A stretch of DNA of 64,000 nt, from NCBI RefSeq assembly GCF_023656515.1, contig NZ_JAMOFV010000006.1, positions 4,683,949-4,747,948 of the forward strand. The letters run 5' to 3'. The translations under genes were made by a program, and so were the position numbers. The notes under the pieces are model-generated. The model searched no databases. It was not told the origin of the DNA and saw only the letters and a program-made list of their open reading frames with translations. Each line of letters starts with the position of its first letter. Position 1 is the first letter of the stretch. The DNA comes from Clostridium swellfunianum (GTDB lineage Bacteria; Bacillota; Clostridia; Clostridiales; Clostridiaceae). This document shows, piece by piece, positions 9,109 through 20,063 of the stretch.

Positions 9109-11929
9109 ATAACATTCTTTTTAAATATTGTCCTGTATAGGATTTTTCTACAGCAGCTATTTCCTCTGGGGTTCCTGAAGCTAGTATAGTACCGCCCTTT
9201 TCCCCGCCTTCAGGACCTAAATCTATAATATGGTCAGCACACTTTATAACATCAAGATTATGCTCGATAACTACTACAGTGTTGCCGCCATCGGTAAGTC
9301 TTTGAATTATCTTTATAAGCCTGCTTACGTCATCTATATGAAGTCCTGTAGTTGGCTCATCAAGGATATATAAAGTCTTTCCTGTACCCCTTTTTGAAAG
9401 CTCGTAGGCTAACTTAATTCTTTGAGCCTCTCCTCCTGAAAGCTGAGTAGAAGGCTGGCCAAGTTTTACATAGCTAAGCCCAACATCCATTAAGGTTTGA
9501 AGCTTATTTTTTAATCTTGGCAGATTTTCAAAGAAGTGCAGTGCTTCTTCTACTGTCATATTAAGAATCTCATCTATATTTTTGCCTTTGTACTTAACCT
9601 CAAGAGTTTCTCTGTTGTATCTCTTACCCTTGCAAACCTCGCAAGGTACATAAACATCAGATAAAAACTGCATTTCAATTTTTATAATTCCATCACCGCT
9701 GCAGGCCTCACAGCGTCCACCCTTAACATTAAAGCTGAATCTTCCAGGCTTGTAGCCTCTCATTCTAGATTCGGAAGTAGTTGAAAATACTTCTCTTATA
9801 AGGTCAAACAAACCTGTATAGGTTGCTGGATTTGAACGTGGTGTTCTTCCTATTGGACTTTGGTCAATATCAATTATCTTGTCTATATTTTCTACTCCTA
9901 AAATATCCTTGTGCTTTCCAGGCATATCTTTAGAGTTGTTTAATTTTTTATTTAAGCCCTTATAAAGTATTTCATTTACAAGAGTACTCTTACCTGAGCC
10001 TGAAACTCCTGTTACAGCTGTAAATACTCCAAGCGGGAATTTAACATTAACATTCTTAAGGTTATTTTCCTTAGCACCGGAAACGGTTATCCAGTTTCCA
10101 TTTGACTTTCTTCTTTCCTCTGGAACTTCTATAGTCTTCTTACCGCTTAAATATTGTCCTGTAATTGAGTTTTCGCAGTTTGCAATTTCTTCAAGAGTTC
10201 CAACTGCAACTACTTCACCGCCATGTTCTCCTGCACCTGGTCCAATATCTACAATGCAGTCAGCTGCTTTCATAGTATCTTCATCGTGCTCGACTACTAC
10301 AAGAGTATTTCCTAAGTCTCTTAAATGCTTCAAGGTAGCAATAAGCTTGTCGTTATCCCTTTGGTGAAGTCCTATACTTGGCTCGTCAAGTATGTATAAA
10401 ACTCCTACAAGACTTGAACCTATTTGTGTAGCAAGCCTTATTCTCTGTGCTTCTCCACCAGATAAAGTACCTGCATTTCTCCAAAGGTTTAAATAGTCAA
10501 GCCCTACATCTACTAAGAATCTAAGTCTGCTTTTTATTTCCTTTAGTATTTGATTACTTATCATTGTGTCTTTTTCTGAAAGCACTAAGCTGTCAAGAAA
10601 GTCCAATTCGTCCTGTATAGATAAAAGACAAAGCTCATATATATTTTTATTTCCTACAGTTACAGCAAGAGTCTCCGGCTTAAGTCTTGCTCCCTTACAC
10701 TTAGGACATGCTGCATCGCTCATGTAGTTTTCTATTTCAGCTTTTATATAATCTGAATTGCTTTCAAAATATCTTCTCTTTAAGCTATTTATTACACCTT
10801 CAAAAGCGTGATTAAACTCACCTACACCTGATTCTCTTTCATATCTTACCTTAATTTTTTTACCATTTAAGCCGTATAAAAGTATATCAACTATATCTCT
10901 AGGCAAATCTTGAATTGGTGTATCTAGGCTAAAATCATATTCCTTTGCAAGAGCTTTTAGTACGCTGTAGGTCCAGGAATCATCCTTGCCGCTTGTGCCG
11001 CTCCAAGGCAGTATAGCACCTTCTGCTATGCTCTTAGCTTTATCAGGAATTACTAAATCCTCATCTATCTCCATTAGGGTACCAAGACCATCGCAGGCAT
11101 CGCACTTTCCAAAAGGAGAGTTAAAGGAGAACATTCTTGGCGCAAGCTCTTCTATGCTTATGCCACATTCAGCACAGGCAAATTTCTCGCTGAAAAGTAT
11201 ATCCTCTCCGCCCATTACATTTACTATAACTAAGCCTTCTGCCTGACCAAGTGCAGTTTCAAGAGAATCAGCAAGTCTGCTTCTTATATCCTCTTTAACA
11301 ACAAGTCTGTCAACTACAGCCTCTATATTGTGCTTCTTAGTCTTTTCCAGCTTTACTTCATCTTCTGTAAGCTCAACAATTTCTCCATCTATTCTCGCTC
11401 TTACAAAGCCATTCTTTTTTATATTTTCAAGAACCTTTGCATGCTCTCCCTTTTTGCCTCTTATAACAGGTGCAAGAATTTGAAGCTTTGTTCTTTCAGG
11501 CATTTCCATAATCTTGTCAACCATTTGGTCTATAGTCTGCTGCTTTATTTCTTTTCCGCACTTAGGGCAGTGAGGAATACCAATTCTAGCATACAGCAGT
11601 CTTAAATAATCATATATTTCAGTAACAGTTCCAACAGTTGAACGTGGATTTCTGCTTGTAGTTTTTTGATCTATAGAAATAGCAGGGGATAATCCTTCTA
11701 TATATTCCACATCTGGCTTGTTCATTTGACCTAGGAATTGCCTTGCATAGGCAGAAAGAGATTCTACATATCTTCTCTGGCCCTCTGCATAAAGTGTATC
11801 AAAGGCTAGTGAAGATTTTCCTGAACCTGACAAGCCTGTAAAAACTACAAACTTGTCACGGGGAATTTCCAAAGTTACATTCTTAAGGTTATGAACTTTT
11901 GCACCTTTTATAATAATCTTATCTTTCAT
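9107..11929 (-). CDS. uvrA: Excinuclease ABC subunit A
   Basis: The 940-residue damage-recognition ATPase of nucleotide excision repair. It has two ABC modules: Walker [21 protein letters not shown] near residue 30 and [16 protein letters not shown] near 640, and signatures [14 protein letters not shown] and [14 protein letters not shown]. Zinc-binding pairs are seen as [25 protein letters not shown] and CEVCKGKRY. The length is standard. It follows uvrB by 23 bp with its own GGAAGGAG site, so uvrBA is one operon under the SOS-type promoter upstream of uvrB. Confidence 0.98.
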   Translation of the reverse strand: MKDKIIIKGAKVHNLKNVTLEIPRDKFVVFTGLSGSGKSSLAFDTLYAEGQRRYVESLSAYARQFLGQMNKPDVEYIEGLSPAISIDQKTTSRNPRSTVGTVTEIYDYLRLLYARIGIPHCPKCGKEIKQQTIDQMVDKIMEMPERTKLQILAPVIRGKKGEHAKVLENIKKNGFVRARIDGEIVELTEDEVKLEKTKKHNIEAVVDRLVVKEDIRSRLADSLETALGQAEGLVIVNVMGGEDILFSEKFACAECGISIEELAPRMFSFNSPFGKCDACDGLGTLMEIDEDLVIPDKAKSIAEGAILPWSGTSGKDDSWTYSVLKALAKEYDFSLDTPIQDLPRDIVDILLYGLNGKKIKVRYERESGVGEFNHAFEGVINSLKRRYFESNSDYIKAEIENYMSDAACPKCKGARLKPETLAVTVGNKNIYELCLLSIQDELDFLDSLVLSEKDTMISNQILKEIKSRLRFLVDVGLDYLNLWRNAGTLSGGEAQRIRLATQIGSSLVGVLYILDEPSIGLHQRDNDKLIATLKHLRDLGNTLVVVEHDEDTMKAADCIVDIGPGAGEHGGEVVAVGTLEEIANCENSITGQYLSGKKTIEVPEERRKSNGNWITVSGAKENNLKNVNVKFPLGVFTAVTGVSGSGKSTLVNEILYKGLNKKLNNSKDMPGKHKDILGVENIDKIIDIDQSPIGRTPRSNPATYTGLFDLIREVFSTTSESRMRGYKPGRFSFNVKGGRCEACSGDGIIKIEMQFLSDVYVPCEVCKGKRYNRETLEVKYKGKNIDEILNMTVEEALHFFENLPRLKNKLQTLMDVGLSYVKLGQPSTQLSGGEAQRIKLAYELSKRGTGKTLYILDEPTTGLHIDDVSRLIKIIQRLTDGGNTVVVIEHNLDVIKCADHIIDLGPEGGEKGGTILASGTPEEIAAVEKSYTGQYLKRML

Positions 11930-11952
11930 CGTTTCTCCTTCCGTTAAGCAAA

Positions 11953-13938
11953 CTATTTTTTAGTCTTTTGTTTTTTTAATTTAAATATCATATCTCTAAG
12001 CTGTGCAGCTCTTTCAAACTGAAGATCCTTAGAGGCTTGAGACATTTCCTGCTCGTACTTTTCAATAAGCTTTTCTATGTTTTCATTATTAGCCTGTATT
12101 GCTTCTTCTAAACTATTGTACTCAGCACCTTCTTCAGCCACCTTGGTTATCTCGATAATCTCTCTGATATCCTTCATAACTGTGGTTGGAACAATGCCAT
12201 GCTTTTCGTTATATTCCATCTGAAGTTTTCTTCTTCTGTTGGTTTCTCCAATAGCTTTTTCCATAGACTTAGTTATATTGTCAGCATACATTATAACCTT
12301 GCTTTCAGAGTTTCTAGCTGCTCTACCTATGGTCTGAATCAAGGAGGTTTCTGATCTTAAAAATCCTTCCTTGTCAGCATCTAAGATAGCAACTAAAGCA
12401 ACCTCAGGTATATCCAAGCCCTCTCTTAAAAGGTTAATTCCAACAAGAACGTCAAAATCACCTTTTCTAAGGTCTCTTATTATCTTCATTCTTTCCAAAG
12501 TATCTATATCAGAGTGCAGATAAGTTGTTTTTATCCCCATCTCTTTAAAATATTTTGTTAAATCCTCAGCCATTTTCTTAGTCAAGGTTGTAACCAATAT
12601 TCTAAAGCCCTTGGCTGTAGTTTCTTTTATCTGTCCATATAAATCATCAATCTGTCCTTTTACAGGTTTTATAACAATTTCAGGATCAAGAAGTCCTGTA
12701 GGTCTTATAATTTGTTCTGCTACATTTGTAGCATGCTCAAACTCATAAGCTGCCGGAGTGGCAGAAACATAGACTACCTGCTTCACCTTATTCTCAAACT
12801 CAGGGAACTTAAGAGGTCTGTTGTCGTATGCGCTTGGCAGTCTAAAGCCATAGTTTACAAGAGTGTCTTTTCTTGAGCGGTCGCCTGCATACATAGCTCT
12901 AACCTGAGGAAGAGTAACATGGCTTTCATCTATAAAAAGTAAAAAGTCCTCTGGAAAATAATCTATCAAGGTTTGCGGAGGTGTTCCAGCAGCTCTTCCA
13001 TCAAGTATTCTTGAATAGTTTTCTATACCGCTGCAATAACCAACCTCTCTTATCATCTCTATGTCAAAATTAGTTCTCTGCTTTAACCTTTGAGCCTCTA
13101 AAAGCTTATCCTGTGCTGTCAATTCTCTAAGTCTCTCTTCAAGCTCTGCTTCAATCTGCTTTATTGCTACCTCTAATTTTTCATAGGAAGTAGCAAAGTG
13201 AGAAGCTGGGAATATTGATATATGCTTCCTCTCCCCTAGAATTTCACCGGTTAAAACATCAAACTCTCTTATTCTGTCTATTTCATCTCCAAAAAATTCA
13301 ACTCTAATAGCCTTGTTAGTAGAACCTGCAGGGAAAATATCTAAAACATCCCCTCTAACTCTAAAGGTACCTCTAACAAAGTTAATTTCATTTCTTTCGT
13401 ATTGAATTTCTATAAGCTTTCTTATAACCTCATCCCTATCCTTTTCCATACCTTGTCTTAAGGATATGATAAGATTTCTATATTCTTCTGGATTACCCAA
13501 ACCGTATATGCAGGATACAGAAGCAACTATTATAACGTCTCTTCTTTCAAAAAGTGCTGCTGTAGCTGAGTGTCTAAGCTTATCTATCTCATCGTTTATA
13601 GATGCGTCCTTTTCTATAAAGGTATCTGTCTGTGGAACATAAGCTTCCGGCTGGTAGTAATCGTAGTAGGAAACAAAGTATTCTACGCAGCTGTCGGGGA
13701 AAAAATCTCTAAACTCTGAGCAAAGCTGTGCTGCAAGAGTTTTATTATGTGCCAAAACTAAGGTAGGCTTCTGAGTTCTCTCTATTATGTTCGCCATAGT
13801 AAAGGTCTTTCCAGACCCTGTTACCCCTAAAAGTATCTGACCTTTTTCTCCCCTGTTTATTCCTTCAACCAAACTGTCAATAGCTTGGGGCTGATCGCCA
13901 GTAGGCTTAAACTTCGAATTTATTTTAAATTCACCCAT
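11953..13938 (-). CDS. uvrB: Excinuclease ABC subunit B
   Basis: The 661-residue helicase-like subunit that verifies damage and recruits UvrC. Visible features: Walker [14 protein letters not shown] (about 39-51), the beta-hairpin [20 protein letters not shown] (about 92-111), [13 protein letters not shown], helicase motifs [15 protein letters not shown] and QTIGRAARN, and the C-terminal UVR motif ([15 protein letters not shown]) that contacts UvrC. It is complete and of normal length. A canonical promoter and a LexA box lie immediately upstream. Confidence 0.98.
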   Translation of the reverse strand: MGEFKINSKFKPTGDQPQAIDSLVEGINRGEKGQILLGVTGSGKTFTMANIIERTQKPTLVLAHNKTLAAQLCSEFRDFFPDSCVEYFVSYYDYYQPEAYVPQTDTFIEKDASINDEIDKLRHSATAALFERRDVIIVASVSCIYGLGNPEEYRNLIISLRQGMEKDRDEVIRKLIEIQYERNEINFVRGTFRVRGDVLDIFPAGSTNKAIRVEFFGDEIDRIREFDVLTGEILGERKHISIFPASHFATSYEKLEVAIKQIEAELEERLRELTAQDKLLEAQRLKQRTNFDIEMIREVGYCSGIENYSRILDGRAAGTPPQTLIDYFPEDFLLFIDESHVTLPQVRAMYAGDRSRKDTLVNYGFRLPSAYDNRPLKFPEFENKVKQVVYVSATPAAYEFEHATNVAEQIIRPTGLLDPEIVIKPVKGQIDDLYGQIKETTAKGFRILVTTLTKKMAEDLTKYFKEMGIKTTYLHSDIDTLERMKIIRDLRKGDFDVLVGINLLREGLDIPEVALVAILDADKEGFLRSETSLIQTIGRAARNSESKVIMYADNITKSMEKAIGETNRRRKLQMEYNEKHGIVPTTVMKDIREIIEITKVAEEGAEYNSLEEAIQANNENIEKLIEKYEQEMSQASKDLQFERAAQLRDMIFKLKKQKTKK

Positions 13939-13958
13939 TATTTTATCATCTCCAATAT

Positions 13959-14009
13959 GAACATTTGTTCGATAATTATTATTTTATACTTACTAGTAAT
14001 GACTGTCAA
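13959..14009 (-). promoter_or_regulatory. uvrBA promoter with LexA (SOS) box
   Basis: On the minus strand TTGACA (14004-14009) and TAAAAT (13981-13986) are 17 bp apart, a near-ideal sigma-A promoter. Just downstream, 13959-13971 reads CGAACAAATGTTC, which matches the Firmicute LexA operator core GAAC-N4-GTTC. Binding there would cover the transcription start, so uvrBA should be repressed by LexA and induced by DNA damage. Confidence 0.85.
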
Positions 14010-14067
14010 TAATTTTACTATAATAAAATTTTTAATTCTACAGTGGATTTGTGGGAAGAAAAAATAA

Positions 14068-14332
14068 GGTCTGTCTCAAAATAAAGTTTATGCTAAAATC
14101 ACCGCTCAAATATATAAAATATGGTTTCTAAGCAGACCGCTGTGCAAGAAGGTCTAAGCTCAGAAAAGCCATAAACTAAGTGTTTTCGTAAAACTTGCTT
14201 CGCTTCAAACAAACGAACAACACTAAAGTTTGTGGCTTTTCCTTCGCTAAGATCTTCTAGGCTTCGCTAAATGCTTAAGAAACCATATTTTATATATTTA
14301 CGCTGCTTTTATCATATATTTTGAGACAGTCC
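14068..14332. repeat. Long intergenic palindrome P4
   Basis: A 265-bp palindrome upstream of uvrB and beyond the 3' end of the PDZ gene. GGTCTGTCTCAAAATA at the left pairs with TATTTTGAGACAGTCC at the right. The inner part carries AAAGCCATAAACTAAGTG and CACTAAAGTTTGTGGCTTTT, related to the cores of P5 and P7. A truncated end of the same type (GCTGTCGCAAAATACGTTAG) lies at about 45754-45800. Confidence 0.78.
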
Positions 14333-14404
14333 ATATTTTCATATAGTATATTCAACTTCTGCTAACATCCGCTTCTATGCTAACCCTTGTTTTGAAACAG
14401 ATCC

Positions 14405-15736
14405 TTAATTCTCTTTATCATCATCGTCTTTCATTTTATTGAAGATTTCTCTAAATCTATTTTCATCATACTTAACAACCATTTCGTCTCCTGGTACATT
14501 CCTAGGTACAAAGACTATGCCAAGCCTTTTGTCTCCGCTTAGCTTGCTGTAGCTTACCTCTTGGAATTTATCAATACCACGCCTAAGCTTAAAGCTTATA
14601 TAATTAAGCCCTTCCTTAGCGGCTGTTAAAATGTCTTGTTCAGTTCCTATTTTTCTGCTATTAACCTCTACCAGCAAGTCTCCACTTTGTATTCCCATTT
14701 CAAAAGCAGGCGAATCTGGCGCTACCTCTAGAACCATAATGCCTTCCTCACCGCTTACGTATTTAGGCTTGCCGTTAACCTCCATATACCTTTGCACATT
14801 AAGCATAAGCTCATGAGCTAGTGGAGCAAAAACTACTACGAACAGCTGATATAAATACCCCAGACGTGCAAGCTGTGCGGCTGAAAATAATGCTACTGCA
14901 TAGATAATCAATCCAATTCCTGAAGACAAAGCCTTCTGATTTTTATTTCTTGTAAAAGTTACTGTGCTGTAGCCAATTACTCCATAATAAGCAAACAATG
15001 AAACTGCCGCATCCTTAGCCATTCGAGTTAGAGGCGAGTTTTTTAAAATTGGCCACCAATCAGGAGTCGCAATATTATGAGTAAGCCCAGTGTCGGTAGC
15101 ATTACCTATTATAAAAAATAGTGCCACCGGCAGCACCCAATTTCTCCTCAGTGCAAAACCACCTATTATTTTATCGTCCCTATTGGTAAATACAGGTATA
15201 GCTCCTCTTTTTCCGTCTATGATAACCAGTATTCCCTCAATGAGGTGAAGTACTGCAACTACTACCATAAGACCGCCGATGTCTATCCTAAGAACATTCA
15301 CATCAGCCAAGTTTAAGGTTGTTCCAAACACATTCAGCTTAACTCCAGCATATACCTTGGATATAAGCTCTAGAAACAAGCTTATGAATCCAAGTACTGC
15401 CCCTGAGTATGCAAAACAAATAAATTTAGGTTTCCAAAACATAAAGAAAATTGAAATTAAAAATATAAGATAAATAGCTGAATTTTCATCAAAGGCTACT
15501 CCTAAAAAAGATATAATAATGCTTGCTAAAACTCCTGCAAAGATGCCTATGACAACCTGTGATATGGTAAGCTCAAAGGCAGAATTAAGGCTATCTCCTA
15601 TTATCATCTTCTGCATCACTGTTGTTTTTTTATTCTGCCTGTAAAGTATAAAGGCAAGAATTATAAGCACCAGCGCCATATCAAAGTTTGTCAGAGTATA
15701 GGCAATAGCTCTTAAAGTGCTAAGTAAAATACCCAT
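14405..15736 (-). CDS. PDZ-domain polytopic membrane protein, MinJ-like
   Basis: A 443-residue protein with about eight transmembrane segments (residues roughly 15-320) followed by a PDZ domain (about 335-410, with LEVAPDSPAFEMGIQSGDLL) and an acidic tail. It directly follows the S41 protease and ftsEX, the same neighbourhood as minJ in Bacillus subtilis, where MinJ bridges DivIVA and MinD in division-site placement. The topology and context support a MinJ-like role; sequence alone does not prove it. AGAGGAG precedes the ATG. Confidence 0.75.
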   Translation of the reverse strand: MGILLSTLRAIAYTLTNFDMALVLIILAFILYRQNKKTTVMQKMIIGDSLNSAFELTISQVVIGIFAGVLASIIISFLGVAFDENSAIYLIFLISIFFMFWKPKFICFAYSGAVLGFISLFLELISKVYAGVKLNVFGTTLNLADVNVLRIDIGGLMVVVAVLHLIEGILVIIDGKRGAIPVFTNRDDKIIGGFALRRNWVLPVALFFIIGNATDTGLTHNIATPDWWPILKNSPLTRMAKDAAVSLFAYYGVIGYSTVTFTRNKNQKALSSGIGLIIYAVALFSAAQLARLGYLYQLFVVVFAPLAHELMLNVQRYMEVNGKPKYVSGEEGIMVLEVAPDSPAFEMGIQSGDLLVEVNSRKIGTEQDILTAAKEGLNYISFKLRRGIDKFQEVSYSKLSGDKRLGIVFVPRNVPGDEMVVKYDENRFREIFNKMKDDDDKEN

Positions 15737-15761
15737 GTAAATAAGTTCTCCTCTATAAAAA

Positions 15762-16967
15762 TTATTTAACTTTATCCTTCATTATCTCCAAAGCTTTGTT
15801 AAATTGCGGATCTACAGTTCTATTATAAGGCTGCTTCAATAATGCTTCTGGATAATCAACCTCAACATCAGGCTTTATTCCTGTCTTATGAATATTTTCG
15901 CCATTTGGAGTATAGTATCTTGATATTGTAACCTTGAGAGCAGTATTATCACCTGTATCTACCAAAGTTTGAACAACACCCTTTCCAAAGGTCTTTTCGC
16001 CAACTAAGGTTCCTATTTTGTAATCTCTAACTACTCCTGATACTATCTCGGAGGCACTTGCGGTCAAACCGTCAGTTAAAACAACCAGAGGCATTCCTAT
16101 AGCTATTCCACCCTTGGAATTATATCTATTTTCCTTCTTGTACTTGTCTATAGTTGAAACTATAACCTTGTCCTTTGGAACAAAGTTTGATATTACATCT
16201 ACGCAAGTAGTCAATAATCCACCTGGATTTTGTCTTAAATCAAGAATCAGACCTTTTGCTCCCTTGCCTTGAAGCTCCTTAAGCTTTTTAGTGAAGTTTT
16301 TGCCAGTGTTTTCATCAAACATTTCGAGCTTTATATAGCCTATTTTTCCTCCTGGCAGCATTTCTCCGCTTACTGTTTCAAGAGCTATTTTAGCTCGTTT
16401 AATGCTATATGTATGAGTTTCCTTTTCTCCTCTTAATACAGTTATAGCTACCTCTGTACCTTCTTTTCCCTTCATCATGGCTACAGCCTTTTCATACTCT
16501 TTGCCTGATACGTCTGTTCCATTAACTTTTTCAATTATATCTCCTGCCATTACTCCTGCTTTTCTCGCTGGAGATCCTTCGAAGGTCTTAAGAACCATAA
16601 TCTTTTCATCCTTAACCTCTATTTGAATTCCAACTCCAGAATAAGCTCCCTCTGTTTGAGCATTAAAGGCTTCAAATTCCTTTTGATTCATAAAGGTAGT
16701 ATATGGATCATTCAAAGCTGAAGTCATGCCTTTTATAGCACCTTCAACAAGAGCATCCTCATCTATTTGGCCGTCATACAATTTATCTATTAGGCTTCTT
16801 ACCTCAAACATCTTTTGAAATTTTGATAATTCTGCTGATGACTGAGTTCCTACTGTTTTACCATTGGGAAGCACGAAGGAAATCCTTTTTGCTCCATAAT
16901 ATGTTAAAACATTAGTAGCCAGCACAACTGCTACTGTAACCCCTATCCATCTCTTTTTACTTGTCAT
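15762..16967 (-). CDS. S41-family C-terminal processing peptidase (CtpA/CtpB-like)
   Basis: A 401-residue secreted or membrane-anchored serine protease. The frame is open to 17123, but the upstream 52 codons are a tandem repeat, and MTSKKRWIGVTV at 16967 has AGGAGGG at correct spacing. An N-terminal membrane helix (about 7-25) is followed by a PDZ domain (EGSPARKAGVMAGDIIEKVNG) and the S41 domain with LILDLRQNPGG. The catalytic serine lies in LTASASEIVSG and the lysine in EKTFGKGVVQT. CtpB of B. subtilis cleaves SpoIVFA during sporulation; the neighbours (ftsEX, PDZ protein) match that locus. Confidence 0.9.
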   Translation of the reverse strand: MTSKKRWIGVTVAVVLATNVLTYYGAKRISFVLPNGKTVGTQSSAELSKFQKMFEVRSLIDKLYDGQIDEDALVEGAIKGMTSALNDPYTTFMNQKEFEAFNAQTEGAYSGVGIQIEVKDEKIMVLKTFEGSPARKAGVMAGDIIEKVNGTDVSGKEYEKAVAMMKGKEGTEVAITVLRGEKETHTYSIKRAKIALETVSGEMLPGGKIGYIKLEMFDENTGKNFTKKLKELQGKGAKGLILDLRQNPGGLLTTCVDVISNFVPKDKVIVSTIDKYKKENRYNSKGGIAIGMPLVVLTDGLTASASEIVSGVVRDYKIGTLVGEKTFGKGVVQTLVDTGDNTALKVTISRYYTPNGENIHKTGIKPDVEVDYPEALLKQPYNRTVDPQFNKALEIMKDKVK

Positions 16968-17123
16968 TATAAACCCTCCTGTATTCCTTCTAAGTCCATA
17001 AAGGTTATTAACCTTTATGCCTCCTGCAATTCTTTTAAGTCCATGAAGGTTATCAACCTTCATGCCTCCTGCAATTCTTTTAAGTCCATAAAGATTATCA
17101 ATCTTTATGCCTCCTGCAATCAA
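16968..17123 (-). repeat. Triplicated 45-bp leader repeat with covarying hairpins
   Basis: Upstream of the S41 gene three direct repeats of 45 bp are present. Each has a Shine-Dalgarno-like GCAGGAGG, then a hairpin at 16997-17019, 17042-17064 and 17087-17109, then GGACTTA. The stems differ yet stay paired (CATAAAGG/CCTTTATG, CATGAAGG/CCTTCATG, CATAAAGA/TCTTTATG), which is covariation. The unit is also an open frame of 15 codons, so a translated repeat cannot be excluded, but the compensating changes point to RNA structure. Confidence 0.75.
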
Positions 17124-17228
17124 TCCTACTATGTAAATTAGTCTTATCTATATATTTATATAAATACTAAATAATTATAACACTAATTAAAATAAAAAAA
17201 CAAAAATTTTCTAGCCGCTTAAAAACAG

Positions 17229-17260
17229 AAAACTCTAGGCCCTTTAAAGCCTAGAGTTTT
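17229..17260 (-). terminator. Terminator after the M23 hydrolase gene
   Basis: AAAACTCTAGGC and GCCTAGAGTTTT form a perfect 12-bp stem with an 8-base loop directly after the stop codon on the minus strand, followed by a T-rich stretch. It ends the ftsE-ftsX-M23 unit. Confidence 0.85.
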
Positions 17261-18472
17261 TTATCTTACATAGTATGGTGCCGGATTAGTTGTTTCACCG
17301 TTTTCTTTTCTAATTTCAAAATGCAGATGTGGTCCGCTTGACAAGCCTGTATTTCCTGAATAGGAAATAAGCTGTCCACCTTTAACCTTCTGACCAACTC
17401 TTCCTACTAAAGAAGAATTGTGAGCATACACGCTTGTTATGCTTCCATGATCAACCATAATAACATTACCATAGCCGCTCATCCAGCCTGCATAAATAAC
17501 TTCTCCATCAGTTAAAGAATAAATCGGAGTGCCCGTCCAAACACCAAGATCCATTCCTGCATGAAATCTTTTTGTTCCAAGTACAGGGTGAACTCTCCAA
17601 CCATAAGGTGAAGTTACATAGGTTGGCTTACCTGTTACGCAATAGAGCTTTCCAAGCGGTGAATCAGGTGAAGTTACAACAGTGTTTGAGCTGCCCCCAT
17701 TTTGGCCTTGCTGCTGCTTTTTCTCTTCCTCTGCTTTTTTCTTTTCTTCCTCTTTTTTCTTCTTAATCTGTTTAACCATTGTAGCAATAGCAGCAGATTG
17801 ATCTTCTTCTTCTTTTATTGCTTTTTCATAAGCAACCTTGTCCTTTTCAAGATCAGCCATCAAGCTCTTCTTTTCCTCAGAAACACCTTGAAGCTCTTTT
17901 AATTTACCATCTGCCTGCTGCTTAAGTGCAGTGGTTTCTTTTTTCTTCTTGTCTATATCGCTCTTTTGAAGCTCCAAGCTTTTCTTATTGTTTTCAATGC
18001 TTTCCATAAGCTTTTTATCATATTCCATTATCTTTCCCAAAGAGTCAACTCGAGATACGAAATCCGAAAAGCTTTTGGAGTTTAAAATCAAATCTAGATA
18101 GCCTTGATTTCCATTTATATATATAGCCCGTACTCTTTTTTTGAACATCTCATCCTGTTCCTTAAGGTTTGCCTCATTTTGGGCAATTTTCTTTTCAAGG
18201 TCCTTCGTTTGAAAGTTCAAATCAGATATTTTACCGTTTAATTCAGTCAAAGTGCTGGAGGAACTTTTCATTTTTTCCTCCAAATCATTTATACTCTTTT
18301 CAACGGATTTTTTTTCTTTGTTAATATCGGCAAGTTCTTCTTTTTTGTCATCTATAGAATTCTGTATATTGTTTAGCTGTTTCTGAGCGTCAGTAAGTTC
18401 ATCTGCTTTAACAGTGTAAACTCCTGCGGCACTCAAAGTTAATGCTAAAACAATACTTATACCCTTTTTCAT
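17261..18472 (-). CDS. M23 murein hydrolase with coiled coil (EnvC/CwlO-like)
   Basis: A 403-residue secreted protein starting MKKGISIVLALTLSAAG (GAGGGGG upstream; the frame is open 5 codons further). A signal peptide ends near residue 24. A long coiled-coil region (about 25-240, rich in K, E and Q) precedes a low-complexity lysine/glutamate/glutamine linker and a LytM (M23) domain. Zinc and catalytic residues are visible in RFHAGMDLGV and in GPHLHFEIR. It lies 9 bp after ftsX, so it is the probable cell-wall hydrolase activated by FtsEX, as CwlO or EnvC-like proteins are. Confidence 0.9.
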   Translation of the reverse strand: MKKGISIVLALTLSAAGVYTVKADELTDAQKQLNNIQNSIDDKKEELADINKEKKSVEKSINDLEEKMKSSSSTLTELNGKISDLNFQTKDLEKKIAQNEANLKEQDEMFKKRVRAIYINGNQGYLDLILNSKSFSDFVSRVDSLGKIMEYDKKLMESIENNKKSLELQKSDIDKKKKETTALKQQADGKLKELQGVSEEKKSLMADLEKDKVAYEKAIKEEEDQSAAIATMVKQIKKKKEEEKKKAEEEKKQQQGQNGGSSNTVVTSPDSPLGKLYCVTGKPTYVTSPYGWRVHPVLGTKRFHAGMDLGVWTGTPIYSLTDGEVIYAGWMSGYGNVIMVDHGSITSVYAHNSSLVGRVGQKVKGGQLISYSGNTGLSSGPHLHFEIRKENGETTNPAPYYVR

Positions 18473-18496
18473 TTGAATCCCCCTCAAAAAGCAAGG

Positions 18497-19384
18497 CTAA
18501 ACTGCCAAGAACTTTCTTATAGCCATAATACTTCCAAGCACTCCTATAGCAATTCCACCTAATAAGAATTGTCCTATTATAGTGCTTATAACATAGCTTG
18601 GATTTACCAGATTAATCATAAAAATCTGCACACTCATTTTTTCAAATACAAACTTATATCCAAAATAAAGCAATAAATCAGCTACAATAGCACCAAAGAT
18701 ACCTATAAAAGCTCCTTCAAGAACAAAAGGCCATCTTATAAACCAATCTGTAGCTCCTATATACTTCATTATTCCTATTTCTCTTCTTCTTGCATATACA
18801 GTAAGCTTTATAGTATTGCCTATAAGGAACAGTGAAACTCCAATCAATACTACGAAAATAACAATCCCTACCCACTTAACTACATTTGTTATAGCAATAA
18901 TCTTATCTACAAATTCTCTTGCATCTTTTATTGCGTATATACCAGGCTTGCCCTTTACGTTTTGAACCACGTTGGTTACCATTTCCGGTTTCTCAACCCT
19001 CACAATATAGGAAGTTGGCATGGTATCCTTATCTAATCCATCAAGAAGTGATACATAATCTTCTCCAAACCATTCCTTCATATTGTTTAAAGCAGCTTCC
19101 TTGGTTTCAAGCTCTACATCAACAACACCTGCAGTATCTTTTATAGCCTTCTCCAAATCCTTCTGCTCATTAGTTTTTATATCGTCGTTTAAAATAACTT
19201 TTACTTCAACCTTTGATTCAACATCTTTCATAACTTGCTGAACATTTAAGACTGTCAGCATAAATAAGCCTAATACAAAAAGTGTTGCTGCCACAGTAGC
19301 TACTGAGGCGATACTAAAAGTTCTGTTTCTTCTTAAACTCTTAGCTGCATCACCTATAAAATGCTTGAAGGTATTAATCTTCAT
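18497..19384 (-). CDS. ftsX: Cell-division ABC transporter permease FtsX
   Basis: A 295-residue membrane protein with four transmembrane helices: one near residues 22-45 and three near 170-200, 218-240 and 262-290. The large extracellular loop between helices 1 and 2 is the part that touches murein hydrolases in this family. The C-terminal half has the FtsX-type KLTVYARRREIGIMKYIGA. The gene overlaps ftsE by 11 bp and its ribosome site lies within ftsE, so translation is coupled. Confidence 0.95.
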   Translation of the reverse strand: MKINTFKHFIGDAAKSLRRNRTFSIASVATVAATLFVLGLFMLTVLNVQQVMKDVESKVEVKVILNDDIKTNEQKDLEKAIKDTAGVVDVELETKEAALNNMKEWFGEDYVSLLDGLDKDTMPTSYIVRVEKPEMVTNVVQNVKGKPGIYAIKDAREFVDKIIAITNVVKWVGIVIFVVLIGVSLFLIGNTIKLTVYARRREIGIMKYIGATDWFIRWPFVLEGAFIGIFGAIVADLLLYFGYKFVFEKMSVQIFMINLVNPSYVISTIIGQFLLGGIAIGVLGSIMAIRKFLAV

Positions 19385-20063
19385 ATCCGTACAGCCCCCT
19401 TTGTTCGTCTCTTGCTATTATTCCTTTTTCAACAGCTATAACTCTTTTTTTCATGACATCAACTATATCCTTAGCATGTGTAGCCATAACTATAGTTGTT
19501 CCAGCACGGTTTATGTCATTTAGAATTTCCATAATATCCATTGCTGTATCTGGATCCAGGTTACCAGTAGGCTCGTCCGCAATCAGAATAGATGGATTGT
19601 TAACTATAGCCCTTGCAAGAGCAACTCTCTGCTGCTCTCCTCCTGAAAGCTCATGAGGAAATGACTTGTACTTCTTTGAAAGTCCAACCAAGGACAGCAT
19701 CATTGATACTCTTTTTCTTATATCTTTTAGAGGCGCTTCAACTACTCTCATAGCAAAAGCAACATTTTCGTATACATTAAGAGTTGGTATAAGCCTAAAG
19801 TCCTGAAACACAACCCCAACTTTTCTTCTATAGAAAGGTACTTGTTTTCTTTTTAATTTTGTAATATCTAAATCATCGTTTATTACTATACTTCCGTTAG
19901 TCGGCTCCACTTCTTTAAGGAGCATCTTAATAAATGTTGACTTTCCAGCTCCACTAGGACCTACTAAAAACACAAATTCTCCTCTTTCAATCCTAATATT
20001 AACGTCTTTAAGTGCAGTCACATTATTGTCGTAAACCTTACTTACATTTTTAAACTCAATCAT
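19374..20063 (-). CDS. ftsE: Cell-division ATP-binding protein FtsE
   Basis: A 229-residue ABC ATPase with Walker A VGPSGAGKSTFIKML (about 33-47), Q-loop VFQDFRL, signature LSGGEQQRVALARAI and Walker B ILIADEPTGNLDP. It drives FtsX and thereby the murein hydrolase encoded just downstream. It is first of the ftsE-ftsX-M23 operon. AGGAGTTG precedes the ATG. A TATAAT-like -10 lies at about 20117-20122 on the minus strand. Confidence 0.96.
   Translation of the reverse strand: MIEFKNVSKVYDNNVTALKDVNIRIERGEFVFLVGPSGAGKSTFIKMLLKEVEPTNGSIVINDDLDITKLKRKQVPFYRRKVGVVFQDFRLIPTLNVYENVAFAMRVVEAPLKDIRKRVSMMLSLVGLSKKYKSFPHELSGGEQQRVALARAIVNNPSILIADEPTGNLDPDTAMDIMEILNDINRAGTTIVMATHAKDIVDVMKKRVIAVEKGIIARDEQRGLYGYED

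Noticed and set aside
16968..17123. N-terminal extension of the S41 protease with 15-residue repeats
   Set aside because: A strong AGGAGGG lies directly before the downstream ATG followed by a membrane anchor, and the repeats show RNA-type covariation.
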